In this document: positions 27,601 through 42,013 of the stretch, piece after piece | Position numbering within the stretch: position 1 is the stretch's first letter | Layout of the letters: every line of letters begins with the position of its first letter | NCBI RefSeq assembly: GCF_028453695.1 | Contig: NC_135778.1 | Span: 40,815,985-40,879,984, forward strand | Origin: Augochlora pura | Taxonomy: Eukaryota > Arthropoda > Insecta > Hymenoptera > Halictidae | DNA length: 64,000 nucleotides | Direction: 5' to 3' | Translations under genes and position numbers: made by a program | Notes under the pieces: model-generated | Seen by the model: the letters and a program-made list of their open reading frames with translations, nothing else | The model's database searches: none | What the model was told of the DNA's origin: nothing

Positions 27601-30600
27601 GGACGACGTCGAAGAAAAGACGGAGCTCCCAGTGGCTGTCGAAGTTTCTCGAGTTTCCTATCGAGGATATCGCTCGTTAAATGTTTCGTATAATTCGCAA
27701 TTTTATTACATTATTATTACTATCATTCGATTAATATTGTTGTAACGCTAACGTAAACTGAAAATAAATTTCAATAATTACCAAATCGAATTGCGTTCGA
27801 TTCTATGATAATTCATTGCATAATATCGTAATAGTAATACCAGATAGTAATACCAGAATCGAGCTACAGTGTAATTCGGCAGGTTATACGGTAAAACGTA
27901 TTAAATATGAAATTGTCCATATAAGACGGGAATGGCGCTTTAAACCTTAAAGTCCGGTTGTCCAATTAGGAGAATATATTCTTCGGCTCTATCTTACTTA
28001 CCACCGCTCGAAACGACCTGACATAATAGGACTATACGGCCCGGCGTGAGTAGCAGTGAAAAGGTCAAGTATCCATCATGAATTGTCGGTTTTTCCATGG
28101 CGGAGGGGTAACTTAATGTCCTCATTCCGAATGCAGGCCCCGGGCATCCATTGCAAGGCGATCGATCTTCCCCGCCGCTTTGCCCGTTTCACTCACGATC
28201 CCAGAAATTCGGATCCGTCTGTTCATTTCGCCTCTGTTCATTTAGTTCCAGTTCCCTTATTGTTACTCTAATTTCTATGCAAACACCATACCGATACTAC
28301 GAATTCCATCTGACTCGGAAATTTAATTTTTCATCACTGTAATTATAATAAAAAATACTTGATACGCCAGATGAAATCGCAATACTGATAAATTGATGTT
28401 TCGCTGATTAAAATTGTTTTCTAAATTTTTAAAAGGATCCTGGAGTTATAGAAAGTAATTTTCTCCTTAGCACAAATGCAATCGGCGGCTTCGTTTACGT
28501 TTTATTAACGAAAAACCCTGACCGATGAGCGGCACGTACACGTATGTGCCGACTTTGGTCGTCTATTCCCAGGCCGTTTCGCATGCTCGCAGCCGAGAGC
28601 AAACTCTCGAGCCGCGGTGAACTCCCAACAATTGCGCGGACTCGTGTCGCATCCATCCGAGAAGTCGAAGCCCTTCGCGCGACGAGACCAAACATTTGCT
28701 ATTTACACGGACGAGAAGCTCGTTCCTAGGACGGAAGCGCGGACAGCGTTGCCATGAAATTACAGCGATCGTATAAAATAATCGGCGAAGATCGTAGCCA
28801 ACATTTACTTGCCGTAAAGCCGGGGTGTTGCGACGTCTGTCGACGATTGCATATTTTATTCTGCACTTTCGTCGGCGTCGCGTCAAATTAGACGTCGCGG
28901 CGTGGCAGCCAGAACGTAGAACAGACTTCGCCGCGGCCTTTGTTCGTGACGTTGATTCTAGTTGCCGGTGTGACGTCGTTAAGACGTCCCGCAGCCGATA
29001 AGGAGCGGTCGAATATTTTGCTCTAAATAGTAAATCCGGCCGGATCCGTCCGGTCGAGGAGAATTCGTATCGCAGACTCCCTATTGGCCTCCCACACCTC
29101 AGGCCTGTTTTATGTAGTCAGAAGCACACTCGAAACCGCCTCTCTTCCGCCCCGTGCTTCATCTTTCTCGAGTTTAAACGATCCGGACGATACAAGCAGG
29201 ATGGCTGCACGGCGAACGACGCGTTGGGGAGATTTATCTCGCGCGAAGAAAGTTGAAGCTATCGCGTTGCAGCCATGGGAATTAACTCCGACGTCGTAAA
29301 ACGCAATTCTTACAGCCGGCGAATGGCCGGCGATTTGTGTTAATAAAGAAATCGTGGCCGGCAGTCTTTGCACGTTCGCGGCTTTGCGAATTTCTTCGAA
29401 ATTGAAGCAACGGATCACGTGATTCTTTGATGGCAGTTTACTCGGAACTTTATGATACGTGTACAACGACCTCCGTTGATGTTCGGATGCTCTTTAACCT
29501 CCTGCGCTGCGACGACGACGCGGAGTCGCGATCATTTTCCACGTCCTTTATTAAACGTCAATGTTATCCATTATTTTTTAATCGAAATCGGCTTTGCTTC
29601 TGGACGTGATTAATTTTATATTTATCAAGCGAAACGTATTGAATTTATATAATAAAAGAAAACAACGTATAAGAGTATTATCTATTACCCTACAAGAATT
29701 ACAAATTATTAAGAATGAAGAAGCGTTAATCGAAACGCAGTTATGAAAAAAATTCTATTGCAAAGAAGTCAAGATTTCAAAAATTGGCCCCGAACGATTC
29801 GAGGTTTTTTTTGAAAAAGATTAGAAAGATTAGTTCACTAGAGGATGCGAAAATCTAGTGAACACGTTTCGCAGAACTGTACCAATTAAATATTCAAAAT
29901 GTTTCATCAGGTTTGGCCCTCGGTGTTTCGGCATCGTTCGATCCGAATAAAATTTTTAGAATCTACAGAACTGGTACAAACCGGCCGGAAATATTTTTCT
30001 TTTACACTACAAAAGTGTAAAAGCTGAAACGTTCAACAAAGTCCTCGACTTCCAAAAATATCAGGAAAATTGAAACAAAGAATCGATAAGCAGGGCAAAT
30101 ATTAGTTTTTAATTTTGCGAGAAACTCCGCGCGATGCGAACAATCGATGGAAATATAATAAATTTATCGTTTGAATTTTTAGTGTAAGCAGAGAAATAGT
30201 TTTGTCGTTGAGATAGTTTTGTTTCTTATTCATCGATATAACGAACGTAGAAAAGCGGGCGGGTACGTTGAACGTGCGACTCCATTTTCAGCGGGAAGGT
30301 TTATGGCGGATTTTTCGTGGTTCCACATGAAAGTCCAATAAAAGGCCTGTCTTCGGAAATGTGTAGCTTATCGGTGTTATTCCAGAGGCGATAGAAGCGA
30401 TTTCGCTGCGTTTCACGCAGTCGGCGTTGTTATTTATAACCATCGGGCGAGCCTGGCAAACTCGCAAGACCAAACAATCGATCGTTTGCGTCTCGAGAAC
30501 GGGATAGCGTATTGCTCCTCAAACTGATCATATTTCTTGTCGGATTTTCTTGCGGTCTCGCGGCTGTTTGCCCCGAACGAATTTCTCAATCGGGGAAAAA

Positions 30601-33600
30601 AGGAACGAAGAACGTGACGGCTACGCTTTCCTCCACCGCTAAATCATTTTCTCATCAAAGTGAAAATGAATCGAAAATATATTACACGCGCAAAGTTCAG
30701 ACACCCGATATAACATCCATTTTTAGTTCATAATTCTCGGTTGAAAAACGCTTTTATTAAATAATTATTTTATTAAATAGATACACGTTTAAAAATGAAA
30801 ACAAATTAGACTTTAACCCTGCCATTGTATTGTTTTAAAACGATTTCAAGTTTCTTTGTAAAATTCTTCTCATTTTTCACGGAATTCTAAAAAGAATTCG
30901 ATATTCCGAGCAGAAAAATTCCGGGAGCGCTTTTAACAAGCGTCTCTTTCGAATCAGCCGACGCGATCGAACGGCGCTTTGATAACCGGCTCGACGAAGG
31001 AAACAATTTCTTCGAACGCGTTAACAGACAACGAACGAATTCCCCGCGGAGCAACGTAAGCCGGCTCTCCGCTTTTATTCGCTCGACGGATTGCGAGCAT
31101 CCTCGGCAGCCTCGAACGGCGGAGAGGCAATTTAAAATAAAATTCGAGTGTAATTATTCCAGCGCGATTTAGTTTGGTTCGTCGGCGCGGCGCGGCGCGG
31201 CTCGGCCTGTTTCTGATGTCGGGTGTGTGCGCCCCCCGGCCCGGAGAAATATCGTTGAACTTCGCCGGGTTTATCTCTTGCACCTGGAGAACATTTTCAC
31301 GTTTATCTCGTTGTCTTGCGAGCGAGCGAACGGACGGGGGATGACCGCGCGGAGAAATGGAACGACCCGTAGAGAACACCGGATGTCAGGAATTTATTCT
31401 CCGCCTTATTCCAAGCTAGTCACACACGGCCGTCCCCCCTGTACTCGATTTCTTTTCTCGAGGAGCCCTCGAGAAAGCGGCGGGGCGCGCGCCAGTGACG
31501 GGCGCCGGGAAAACTCGCGCGAGAATTTCGCGAATTTCGCGAATTTCCCGAATCTTCGTTCCGACGCGAAAAGAACGATCGAAATGAACGAACAATATCG
31601 GCGCGCGGGGAGAGAGATGGATAAAGACGATACCTGGAACGAGATTACTTGTACGACGTTCCAGGTTCACGCTTCCTCAATCACGAGCGCCTTAACCGCC
31701 CTCTATTTTCTAGGGAACAACCGCAACGAAATTGATTTCGCTGCAAGGCTCTTCGGTTTTCGGGCGTGGAAATTGTGCGATCTGCGAGAAGATGAACTCG
31801 GGAATCGAGTGTTTCTACAACGTTACGATGGAGTAGATGCGCATTCGCGACGAAAGAATAGTCGAGTCAATTACTGTGTGGGGGCTAGCAAAGAAGATTA
31901 CGGCATCGTTCTTACTCATCGATTATTAAATTTATTTTTATCGAACGAGACGTATTAATTTTCTTTTCAATTACTTAATAAATCATTTCAATTATTTGAT
32001 ACTGAATTCAAGAAATTTTCTTTAAGGCTCGAGTATGTATGTATGTAGGTTAGTATGACGAATAGGAAGAATTGCACTAATCGTAATTCTGTTCAAACGG
32101 ATCTGTGAAAACAAATTAGTACATTGTTCGACAAAACATATCAGGAATCAAGTGTAGGTGGATATCAGTGCAACTATGCAACAACATATTGGCAGCGCAT
32201 GTAGCTGAATATTGCATGATTAGAACAGGATTGTACACATAAGCATTCCCAGAGAGAGTAATACATAGTCAAGCATAGGCTAAGTAGAATCCGGGACCAC
32301 GCGAACCTGCGTTTGCTAAGAATAGTGTATGCATATGTCGTGTCATCATTAGTATGCTAAAATAATCTTGATTGTTAGGCATTCAATGGTGACATTGCAA
32401 TTACCAAAATTTATATTTAATTAGTTTCAAAATCTTCAACGCTCGAGACATTTAATCTCAGTCACTTTATCATCTCAGTCGTTACATTCAAACGTTATAA
32501 TAAAAATTGGCAAGTAGTTAATTTAACTGACGAACAGTTAAAAAATGACGTGGAGAGACAGCAAGAGCATCCATTGTGCAAGTGTCCGAGGGTATTGTTC
32601 AACGACAAACACGGAGCGTGTACCGCAGGATACCATTACCGTATCGATCAATAATTAACCAACAGTAGCATCAGAAGGAACCGCGCGTCAATTCGACCGC
32701 CAAATTGAGATAACCGACAGGTTAAACGTTCTCGCAGGAGATCACAGGCGACTGCCACAAACCCGTCCGACGAATCGACAGAAAGCCGATGTTGCGTCCC
32801 CGGCGATCTGTGATCGCCCGGCCCGAAGAATTCAAGTACGTTGTTCAATTTAATCTCGGCCAGAACTATTGCTTGCGAAACCGCTGCGGCGCAATTGGAC
32901 TCTGAATGTTTGCTCGGAGCAACGAAACTCGGGGAAACTTCGCCCGCGAAATTTACACGAGAGACGGGGACTGACCCTTGCCGACGCGACGCGACGCGGC
33001 GCGTCGCGCGATTCGTCGCGACGGTCTCGCCGACATTCTTATTCCTCCAAGTCGATGTTCTAGCCGGGCGACCGTTTCCATCCTTCTGATCCCGAGCGGA
33101 AAGTTTTCCGTGAAATGCAGTGACAACGGTGCCACGGGTACGGGGGTCGGGAAAACTTCTCTCGAAGAGCCGTAAGAAACTCAACGGTTACGCGGCGGCA
33201 GCGGCGGCGGAGGAGAGACCCCGAGTTCCCGACGATCGTCGAATCGTTGAATTTAATTATCGGGCCGGGAACAGAAGAGCCGGTTTCTCCTGTTCGGTCG
33301 CTTAACATCCGCGGTGGTTAAACTACGATTAGAGTTGGTACAAATCGTTGAATATGTTAGCCGGCGGAGACCGCGATTAAATCAGCAGACAACCGGGGGG
33401 CCGCGGAGCTATGACGAAATAAGTCCCCGGTCGGCGAGGGGATTTCACGTCGGGGAACTTCGCCACCGGACCCGAGCCAACGACGACTCGGGATTCGAGG
33501 GAACTCCCCGCTTTACGACGTCGCTGCGGGAAAGTTGAAATCGCGGCTCTGTTTATGTTTTCACGGCCTTCTGGGAACGCCGAACACGCGGCCGACTCGA

Positions 33601-36163
33601 AACTCGACGGAATCGCCGGATTCTTCTTCAGGATTCTACGAAAGTCACCGACTGTGGTCGCGTTGCTTTTCGTTACGATTAGACCGAGGACTCGATGCAT
33701 CTGTTCGGTTTGCTTTTGCATATTCTGTCTCTGAATTAAAGAGCGGGGTTTGAACTATTAATTGTCTGTTATTAAAAATTAGAAAATAGTATCGCAAAGT
33801 AGAGACTTCAAGCTTTAATTTAAAGTAAAGAACACGATTTTATCGTAGCTTTTCACAAAGTTACAACTGTTGAAAGATCTGCAATCTTTTCAGCCAAAAA
33901 TAATGAACGCTTTAAGCAACGTTAAAATAAAAGTATGTTTTTCTTGCAAAAATTACAAAATTAGTGCCTCCGTTATTAAAAATAATATCTCTTCGAACAA
34001 TTTGATGCAGCGTTACCTAGATACAGACGCAGTTTAAGTTCATTTATCAAAATTCCTAAAGCTCTGCATCTTTTCCGAGTAAATCACTCCGGAACGACCA
34101 TAGAAATCGCAGTTCGAGCATTCGGGAATAAAAAAACGTAGCACATTTCAAAAGATGCAATATATTTCAACATTTCACTGGGCGTTTGGCTTTAAATCTC
34201 AACACTTTAACGACCGCACAATTTATCGTAAAAGTTATCGCTTACTGCGAGCTTTTGCTGGAGAATTCGTCTGTATGAAACGCGAGGAAACAAATTTATC
34301 TGTATTTTTACATGGAATACAACCTTCGTGACTTATTACGCACATATATATTATAAAATTTATATATTAAAGATCTCTATATCTAAAAACTTTCTTAAAC
34401 AATAAGTTATGAATAAAATTATGTTACGAATAAAGGAATCACAAAACGAGGTGCATCGATTGCAAAAAGTGATTTAAGATTGCCATCTAAAACCCATGTT
34501 AAAAATCTGAGCGGCGAGCATACGCGCGTTGTAAGCATCGAGGATGCGCTGGAGAAGAGCGCGACAGAATGAAAATGATCTATTACGTGGAGTCTGTAAT
34601 AGAGACTGCGATTACATTTTAAGTTGAATTTCCAGCGACAGGCTGCGAGGTACGCGTTACGGAATAGGTTCCCGAATCGCATTCCCGATCTATCAGTGGA
34701 ACCATAAGGCGTTCGAAACGATCCGTAAGACGCGATCCGAGCCGATCTCATTTTTATTCCGACCACGGAACCTTGGACCGTGAAACTTTCTTCCACTGGC
34801 GCTTTTAATAAACGTAATAGAGTGTAAAGCTTAGAGATAAGACGCGCGCCGGTCGTGTGGGTGGCTTCTCGACCCGACATCATCTATGCCCCTTTCCACC
34901 TCCTTGATCTTCTGTCCTGGAGATTCGCCTTAAAGACCACGGTTACGGCCAATTTCAGCAGAAACGAGAATCGTTGCCGTCATCGCGCAAAATACGAACC
35001 CCGCCGGAATTTTTCGGCGTCTAACAAAGATGTCGTCGCGTGGCCGCTATTCCTTCCTGAAAATCCGTGGAGGATAGACGCAGCTGAACTGGTTTGCCTC
35101 AGCTCGCCATACGATGATCCGGACAGCAGAGATACATGACCATAGATATAATAAATAACGAGACCTCATTGTAGCCAAATAGTCAGATGAAGATAAAATC
35201 ATTTTCTAGAAATATAAAAGAATTTCCAGCTCAGCGTTTCTTAAATTTTTCAGTTTTTCGAATCTAAGTTCTCTATTTTATCCGCTCACTTTTTGCTATT
35301 AATGCGTAATAATTTCAAAATCCAAAGTTACTTTATACCGTACAAATACTTACTTTATACCTTCTCGCATGGGAAGATTTCAAGGAGATTTCTACTGGGA
35401 GCGGTTCCGACGAATTCCCGAATCGACAGAGAAAATGTTTTCACGGTAAACATCAGTCCGACGATAGGGATCTCTATGCATAAGTAAAATATTAATGCAG
35501 ATACGTTTGCTTTTTTTTTTCTTCGAAACTGTAAAATAAGGCGGGCGAAGATTGATTGCTGGAAGCGTTCAATCATTCCCGGACACGTTGAAGAAATTTT
35601 CCAATAACGCCTATCGTCGTCTCCTTCCATCGTAATAATAAAAGTGCTTCGATATTTTTTTTATCGCGCTTTTATTCCCCTTTTTCACCGTCAAATTGCC
35701 CCGCCGATCGCGAACGTGATTTTTATCGATCGCTTCCTGTTAATTAACTTCTTTGAAGCTGCGAAACTGTGTAGCATCGATAGCGCGAATTCTAATTCGT
35801 ATCCAGCGTGTATATACAGGGTGTCGCAGATGAAAACGCTGACAACATTTCGATAAAAGAATGTGTAGGCTACGTTTAGGCCCCCTGTGTTTTATAAGTT
35901 CGCGGTCGGAACACGGTACAGAAAAAAAGGCGAGCGAAATCGCGGCGTAGTTTGCGTGGAATGCGTCTTACTCGTCGCATCGCGAAGAACGGAAAACGGA
36001 AAATCAATATTTAACAGACTGTCGGCGGTGGTTAACTGGAGCGGGATGTGGGCAGGCGGAGCAAACGTTAAATAACGTGGTCGGTGAAGTTAGTTACGCG
36101 AAACAAGCGGACGCGATGCAAATCCATTTTCACGCTTATAGAAAGCTTCGCTAATTTCCAAGC

Positions 36164-36175
36164 CGACGACCACGA

Positions 36176-36208
<33 letters not shown>

Positions 36209-36209
36209 G
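36164..36209. repeat. (CGACGG/CGA)n trinucleotide-type repeat
   Basis: Tract of CGA and CGG triplets. On the minus strand it reads as poly-Arg in an otherwise unsupported frame. Confidence 0.85.
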
Positions 36210-39200
36210 GAGACTGGTCGTCGAATTTGATTACATTCCGCGTCTCTATCTCTCTTCGCGCCTTCTCCGTACTCGTCTTTCTCTTGACCGGTTTATTTTT
36301 CCGGCGTCGACCGGCTAGTTCCGTTTCGAAACGCTCTATCTTGTTTAAATTTTCGCCCACGTACGGTCCGCGCGCGCGTTGCCATCAGCAGCACGTGACA
36401 CGGAAATGATACGTGGCCGAAACAAGCTCGAATTAAACGTGACACGGGGGCCGGCAACTTCCGTTTTTCTCTTCCACGCCGGAAAAATAATATCCGGCCG
36501 GGGGAGTCGTGGGAGTGGGAGAGAAGACCAACCCCCCTCCCCCCTGTTGGTCCTTCTTCCACCGTCTGCCATAAATTGCGTGTTGCGCGTCGCGATAGCG
36601 GGCCGCCATCGCGGCGGCAACCAATTCAATTCGCCCGCTAATCCTGATTATACTTTAACATTGGCCGCCACCGGCGTAACCAGATTTACGTTTCATTTCG
36701 TTTCAATCCGCTGAACCCGATAACGTACTTCGCCGAAACAGATTAAGTGATTGGCCGGATTAGTTTCTAACGTGCTAGTTATTTCGATCCCGTAAACGGT
36801 TCGCTGACACACAAACTGCCCGGCCTCTACCGGATTTAATTATTATTAGGTTCCTGCAAACGAAATGGCCGCTCTCGAATTTCAAAAAGGTGAAACTCTC
36901 GTTCGACGAACGCGATGAACATTTGTTTCGTCGGAACGGTCTCCTTCGACTGAAAATCAGAGTTAGGCGAAAGATAATTCGATCAACGATTAACGTTTGC
37001 AACTTGGCAATTATTATATTAACTGATATTTATAACGAGTAGATACAATGAAAAATGCGTAAAATTTTACACACGATAAAATGCATTTTGGCTAGAATCT
37101 GCATATTTCCGATGGAAAGGGCGATGCCGAAAATGTATGCAAAGGAGTTTCAGCGCTGGGAGCCAGTGACGAAAAAGTTCAACTCACAGTTCGCACGGCT
37201 ATCGATTTTTTTCTTCCATCGGTATTCCGCGCTCTACCGCGGGAATATCTTCGAATAAGTGTCAATAGTGGTCCCCGTTAATAAAATCAACGTCGCGAAC
37301 AAGCGTTCCCGAGCGAATTTTCAATTCACCGGAATAATTAATCTGTCGCTGAACTGATTTAATCGTATCCGCCGAACGAATATCGCGTGTTTGGCGATTA
37401 TTTGAATTTCCGCTAGATAACCGTGATTAATCCGAAAAATTACATCTAACGGCGCGTTCCACGGACGCTGTGCAATCTTTTAAGCTCTACATTTAAATTC
37501 TGTATAACATTTATATAAATTTGGTAACGATAAACGTGTATCTGTCCGGCAATTTTTTGCATCCCTCGAATGCTTCCATTCACTGAAAGATCCTCTCCTC
37601 CTTCCGCGTTACATCAAACAATTACACCTGTTCGAAACGAGGTGTCTAAACAATGAAATTTTACCACAGCGTGTCCGGGTGAAGATACTTTTAATTTTGC
37701 CCCCGAAAATTCTCGTTTTCTACGAAAACTAATGTCCCCGGGAAATGAGAACGTACAAAATAAATTTCACTCTCGGACACAAAAAGCTTTCCACAGACCA
37801 CTGTGCAGGAGGACGCGAACGTATAGAAGGGACAATTGAAAATGGGGTTTCATTTCGTTGGCATGCACTTCTATTTTCAGAAACTTCGACGAGGTTTCCC
37901 GCCCGGTCGCAAATTGATAGGCGGGAAACACCGCCCGCGCGGGGGGATTATAACGGTGAAGAAATTCTGTCGTATTTCGCGGGACCGCAGTTCTCAAATA
38001 ACAGCGAAGTCGAGCCCCCTGCCCTGTGAAGTGGGTTTGTTCGCTGAAGGGTCATTTGCAATCGACTACAAGTTTCACCGCCGCGGTGGATTCCCGTTCG
38101 TTCCCATTCTACTCCATTCCCATGACAACAGCTGCGCCAGCGACAAGATAACGAGGAGTGGATTAAGAGCTAAACTAGTCATAACCACGTATCGACGCTT
38201 AGAACCTCTTAAAACTCGCGGGAGCAAGTTTCCTTGCGGGGCCATCCAAACGCCTGGACAGAGGAATAATGATCGACGGGGCGAGGCACCGCCTCGTCTT
38301 AAAATTCGGCAACCTCGCGAACCATTTCCGGCGACACGTCTGACATAAACTTCGTCGTTCCGTCGAACCGGCGAAAAACTTTTGCGGTCGCCGTTCTAAA
38401 CTTGCCCTCGTAAATCATAAAAATTTTATTAATTCCCGCCGTGCCAGATTTATTTCGCTTTATATGGGTTAAGTAAGATTGTCTTTATGTGCATAGTCGA
38501 CACGAACAAGTTTCGCGTTGAATCTTTCGATGGTGAATGCTCGCATCTGAAATATCTAAAAATATCTTGCGGTAGAAATATTTTTATAAAATGCGAAGTT
38601 CTCCTGCGTCAAAATCAAATACTGTCTGTCATAACCTGCGGAAGAAACTTGGGTCTAAAAGGGTAATAGAAATCCGCTGTCGCGCCACTGGATTACATTA
38701 CGTAAATCATCGTAATTCAGTAATTATTCTGTGCCGAGCACGGTAAACAGATATTCCGCTGGTTTGTGTATAACATTACAACCGCACGATTCTGGAGTAG
38801 CCTATGATCATATTTATTGCGCGAACCCATTGTTTGTATTTACAGCAGCACGTTGTCTAGATCCTATTAGCGTTAATTATTCTAATAACAGCGCAATACG
38901 TTTGCATCTAATCGGAAATCAGTTATTCGATCGATCGGAGCTTGCTACCGACAGGAATACTTTTCCCCGTATATTGTACATCATGATTGATTACCTAATT
39001 GGAGGTAAGAATAGGGAGTACAAGCTTTGTGGTAAAAATATTATTATATTTGAATAATATTCCTATCAAGGAATTGGGTTGATTTATCCTTTATATTTTT
39101 AATAAAAGGACCAGACAATTTTTCTTTATTTTATTATCTTATGCACTTCCGTTTCTAGAATTTTATAACGGAAGAATTTATTTTTATTTCGATACAGTGG

Positions 39201-41520
39201 AAATTAATAATATTAATATTTGAATTGCTCGATGTAAAGTTAATTATGCTCGAAAACAAATGAAAGTCACAGGAGGCGATTGTTTGACGGTATCTGGCAC
39301 CGGTAACCTATGCTTTCCTTGCGAAGGGGCCTCGACACTGATTGTCAGAATATAAATTTCAATATCAGCAAGCCGCGAGCGTAATCCCCGGCATCGGAGA
39401 CAACGATACACGAGAGGAAGCAAGTTTCCGCGGGAGCGTATCGCATTAATCGCGCCGGCATAGAAGCCGACGGTGAATTAATTTAACGTAGCGCGTACGA
39501 TTCTACATTAGTTACAGGCAGTTACATGCGATATCTGTTGGCACGGCCCTGATTACGTAATACGGATGCAATGCCGCCGGTGGCGCGCCGCCGCATCTAA
39601 TGTATCCGTGTGCCCAGTTATTGCTATCCGCGGGATTATTGCTGTAATTGCATTCGTTGGGATCCTCCCTCCCCCGCAACGGTAGAATCGCGCGATGCCG
39701 CGTTTAATATTCCGCGATCGTTCTCCGCCCCGTGCCCGGCGGCCAAATAAAAATTGCTTTCCTTTTTCTTCCCTTCTCGGGTAAACACGTTTCATCGTCT
39801 TGTTGTCGAGCGAATTAACGCTAAACCTAACCGGGGCCTAAAAGTAACCGACGGACGTGGCTTTGTAACGTTCAACTAAAAACTCTGCAGACCTCAAACT
39901 TGTCGAATGAAAACATTTTATTAATAATAATTCTCGCAAGCGCTGGCTGCGTCAATATTTCAATCATTTCATGAATTATTCGATTTTCGTCGATTAAATT
40001 TCGATTTTAAATTTCCCGAACAAAGCTTCGAATTGTTACAAAGATCGTCTATAGAACAATTGCGAAAAACGTTGACCGTTCAAGGGTTGAACTTCGTATT
40101 TGAAAAACAACGAAGGGGTCTCGTCAAGAATAAATTGTTGCAACCGTTCGCGGCGACGATATTACGCCGGGGTGAATTAATACGATCGGGAACAGATATT
40201 GTTGAAAAATCAAGTGGCTCGTTGGCGAATTACGGTAAGTGCTCCACATTGTTCGCGGGGCTATTGTGTTACGCGCACTTGAAACATCGAAATCCCCAGT
40301 GCGGTTACGGACAGTATTATTGCGATGGCAGTCCTCGTGAAATTATTCCGACGATCTAACCTGAATATGACCGGCGAATCAACGGCGTGGCAGTGCGGTG
40401 ATCATTGTGACTGTGTACCGAACGAATGCGTCGAAAAGATTACGCCATTGCCGTTGAACAATTTTCCGAAGCAATGTAACATTCTGTTCCTAAAACCTCC
40501 TTTATTTAGTTGCAATCTAAATCTCAAATGTTGCAATCTTTTTGAAAAGTGTGTGCTCGAAATGTGACGCAAGAAATAAGCGGTAACAAGTATAGTTCGT
40601 TGCTCAGAATAAGTCAGTTTAGGCAGAGGAGCAAGGCGAGTATTCCATTTATTCTGCACGCCCGTGATATCCACTTTTCTATGACCTCCCGAGACCCATT
40701 TCTATTGGTAAACCAGAAGACGAATAAACTAACCGACGCGAGAAGCAAGGAGGATCGGTTGCCTGTTCCACCTAATTACGTTCCTTGTTCACCGCGTAAC
40801 TTGGCCAATAATAATCAAATGTCTGGAATGAGAACAAAATGGAGGAGGCTCGGTGGAGTGGGCGACCGATCCGCCTTGCAGCATTTAGTTTAGGGTTGCT
40901 TTCAAATCACCGACGATTATTTCATCGACACTTGTGCACACCAACTATATGTTCCCTAACGATAATTGTAGTTGATAGGTTGATTATTATAAATTATATA
41001 TTAATAATATTTGCGGGAAGGAACTATGAATTTTTCCTTCTTCTCTTCGCCCTTTTCGGGGTTGTTCATCTTTAACTGCCCGCGATGTTAAATAACGTTG
41101 TTCTTATTACAATCGCTGGAAAAACGCGAGCATTCTCGACGCCGAATGTTTCGTAAAAGAGAAACATATTTTCGCAAATTACTTGAGATTCGACGGCTCG
41201 CGAAGTGTTCGCTTCCCTCTCGGCCGATATAAAATTCAAATGCGCGAGAACATGAAAGCCCGGCACGCGAGGCGTTATTAATTTTTGGTGGCGAAAGGAT
41301 AAAAAGGGTGGGGTGGGGGCGGGGGTCACGCATAGGAAACGAAACAATGGTCGCGGAAGGCGGTCCGCTTTAATCCGCTTTTTGTTCGATCGGAATTAAA
41401 TGAAGAGGGCGCATTGTTCGAAGGTGGACGCAATCGACAGGTTCGAGTGGGAAATTTTTAATTCACTCCGCCGGATTTACGGACTAGTAATTCCCGGACA
41501 ATTTCTACCGGCTTGAGTGC

Positions 41521-41708
41521 TCGCAACACACACACACCCCCTCCCCTTCCCACCCCTCCCCGACCATCGTATACCATTTTTTCTTCTCGCTTTCCGCTCG
41601 CTCTTTCCCGCTCCATCTCGCGCGTCATGCGCTTCCTCTTTTTTTCTTTTTTCTTTTTCTTTTTTTTCTCTTTTTTTGTTGTCTTCCATTCTTGTTCCGC
41701 GCTCAGCT
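41521..41708 (+). repeat. Long polypyrimidine tract
   Basis: Nearly 190 bases consisting mostly of C and T, starting with CA/C-rich sequence and moving to TTTTTC-rich sequence, ending in TTCCGCGCTCAG. It resembles an oversized acceptor tract, but the frame after the AG runs into TAG at 41786-41788 with no donor or domain, so no exon is called. Confidence 0.6.
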
Positions 41709-41983
41709 ATGCGGCGAGATTGTACGAAATGGAGCTAGAGAAATCGGATTTTCTGGCGATCGGGCCGCTCGGGCAGAAAATGACGTAGAAAACTGTGCCG
41801 GCGACCTCGTTCGACCTGTTACGCCGAAACTGAAAGCGCGCCGCCGCCGCCCGATTCCGATTTAACCTCGCCGCGGGAAACTGGAATAAAACTTAACCGG
41901 AATCCCGCTTCGATGTTGACCCTTGCCGGCGAAATCCTCGGCGCGGCGTTGGGCAATGATGTTTGTCGGGAAATTTCATTCTT

Positions 41984-42013
41984 TCGTTAAAAAAGATCGA
42001 TCTTTTTTAACGA
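41984..42013. repeat. 30-bp perfect palindrome
   Basis: The left arm TCGTTAAAAAAGATC is followed immediately by its exact reverse complement, with the centre between 41998 and 41999 in GATC|GATC. There is no spacer, so it could form a cruciform in DNA; it is not a normal RNA hairpin because it lacks a loop. Confidence 0.9.

Noticed and set aside
30512..30733. Small secreted protein with a signal-like start (LLKLIIFLVGFSCGLAA)
   Set aside because: It starts at TTG, has no upstream in-frame ATG before a stop at 30437, and no acceptor in between that would supply one.
32648..33184. 178-codon minus-strand frame
   Set aside because: It lies in a GC-rich, stop-poor block with up to five overlapping frames and no recognisable domain.
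41709..41788. Exon after the long polypyrimidine tract
   Set aside because: The frame reaches TAG at 41786-41788, there is no donor, and the peptide shows no domain or link to CUB1.
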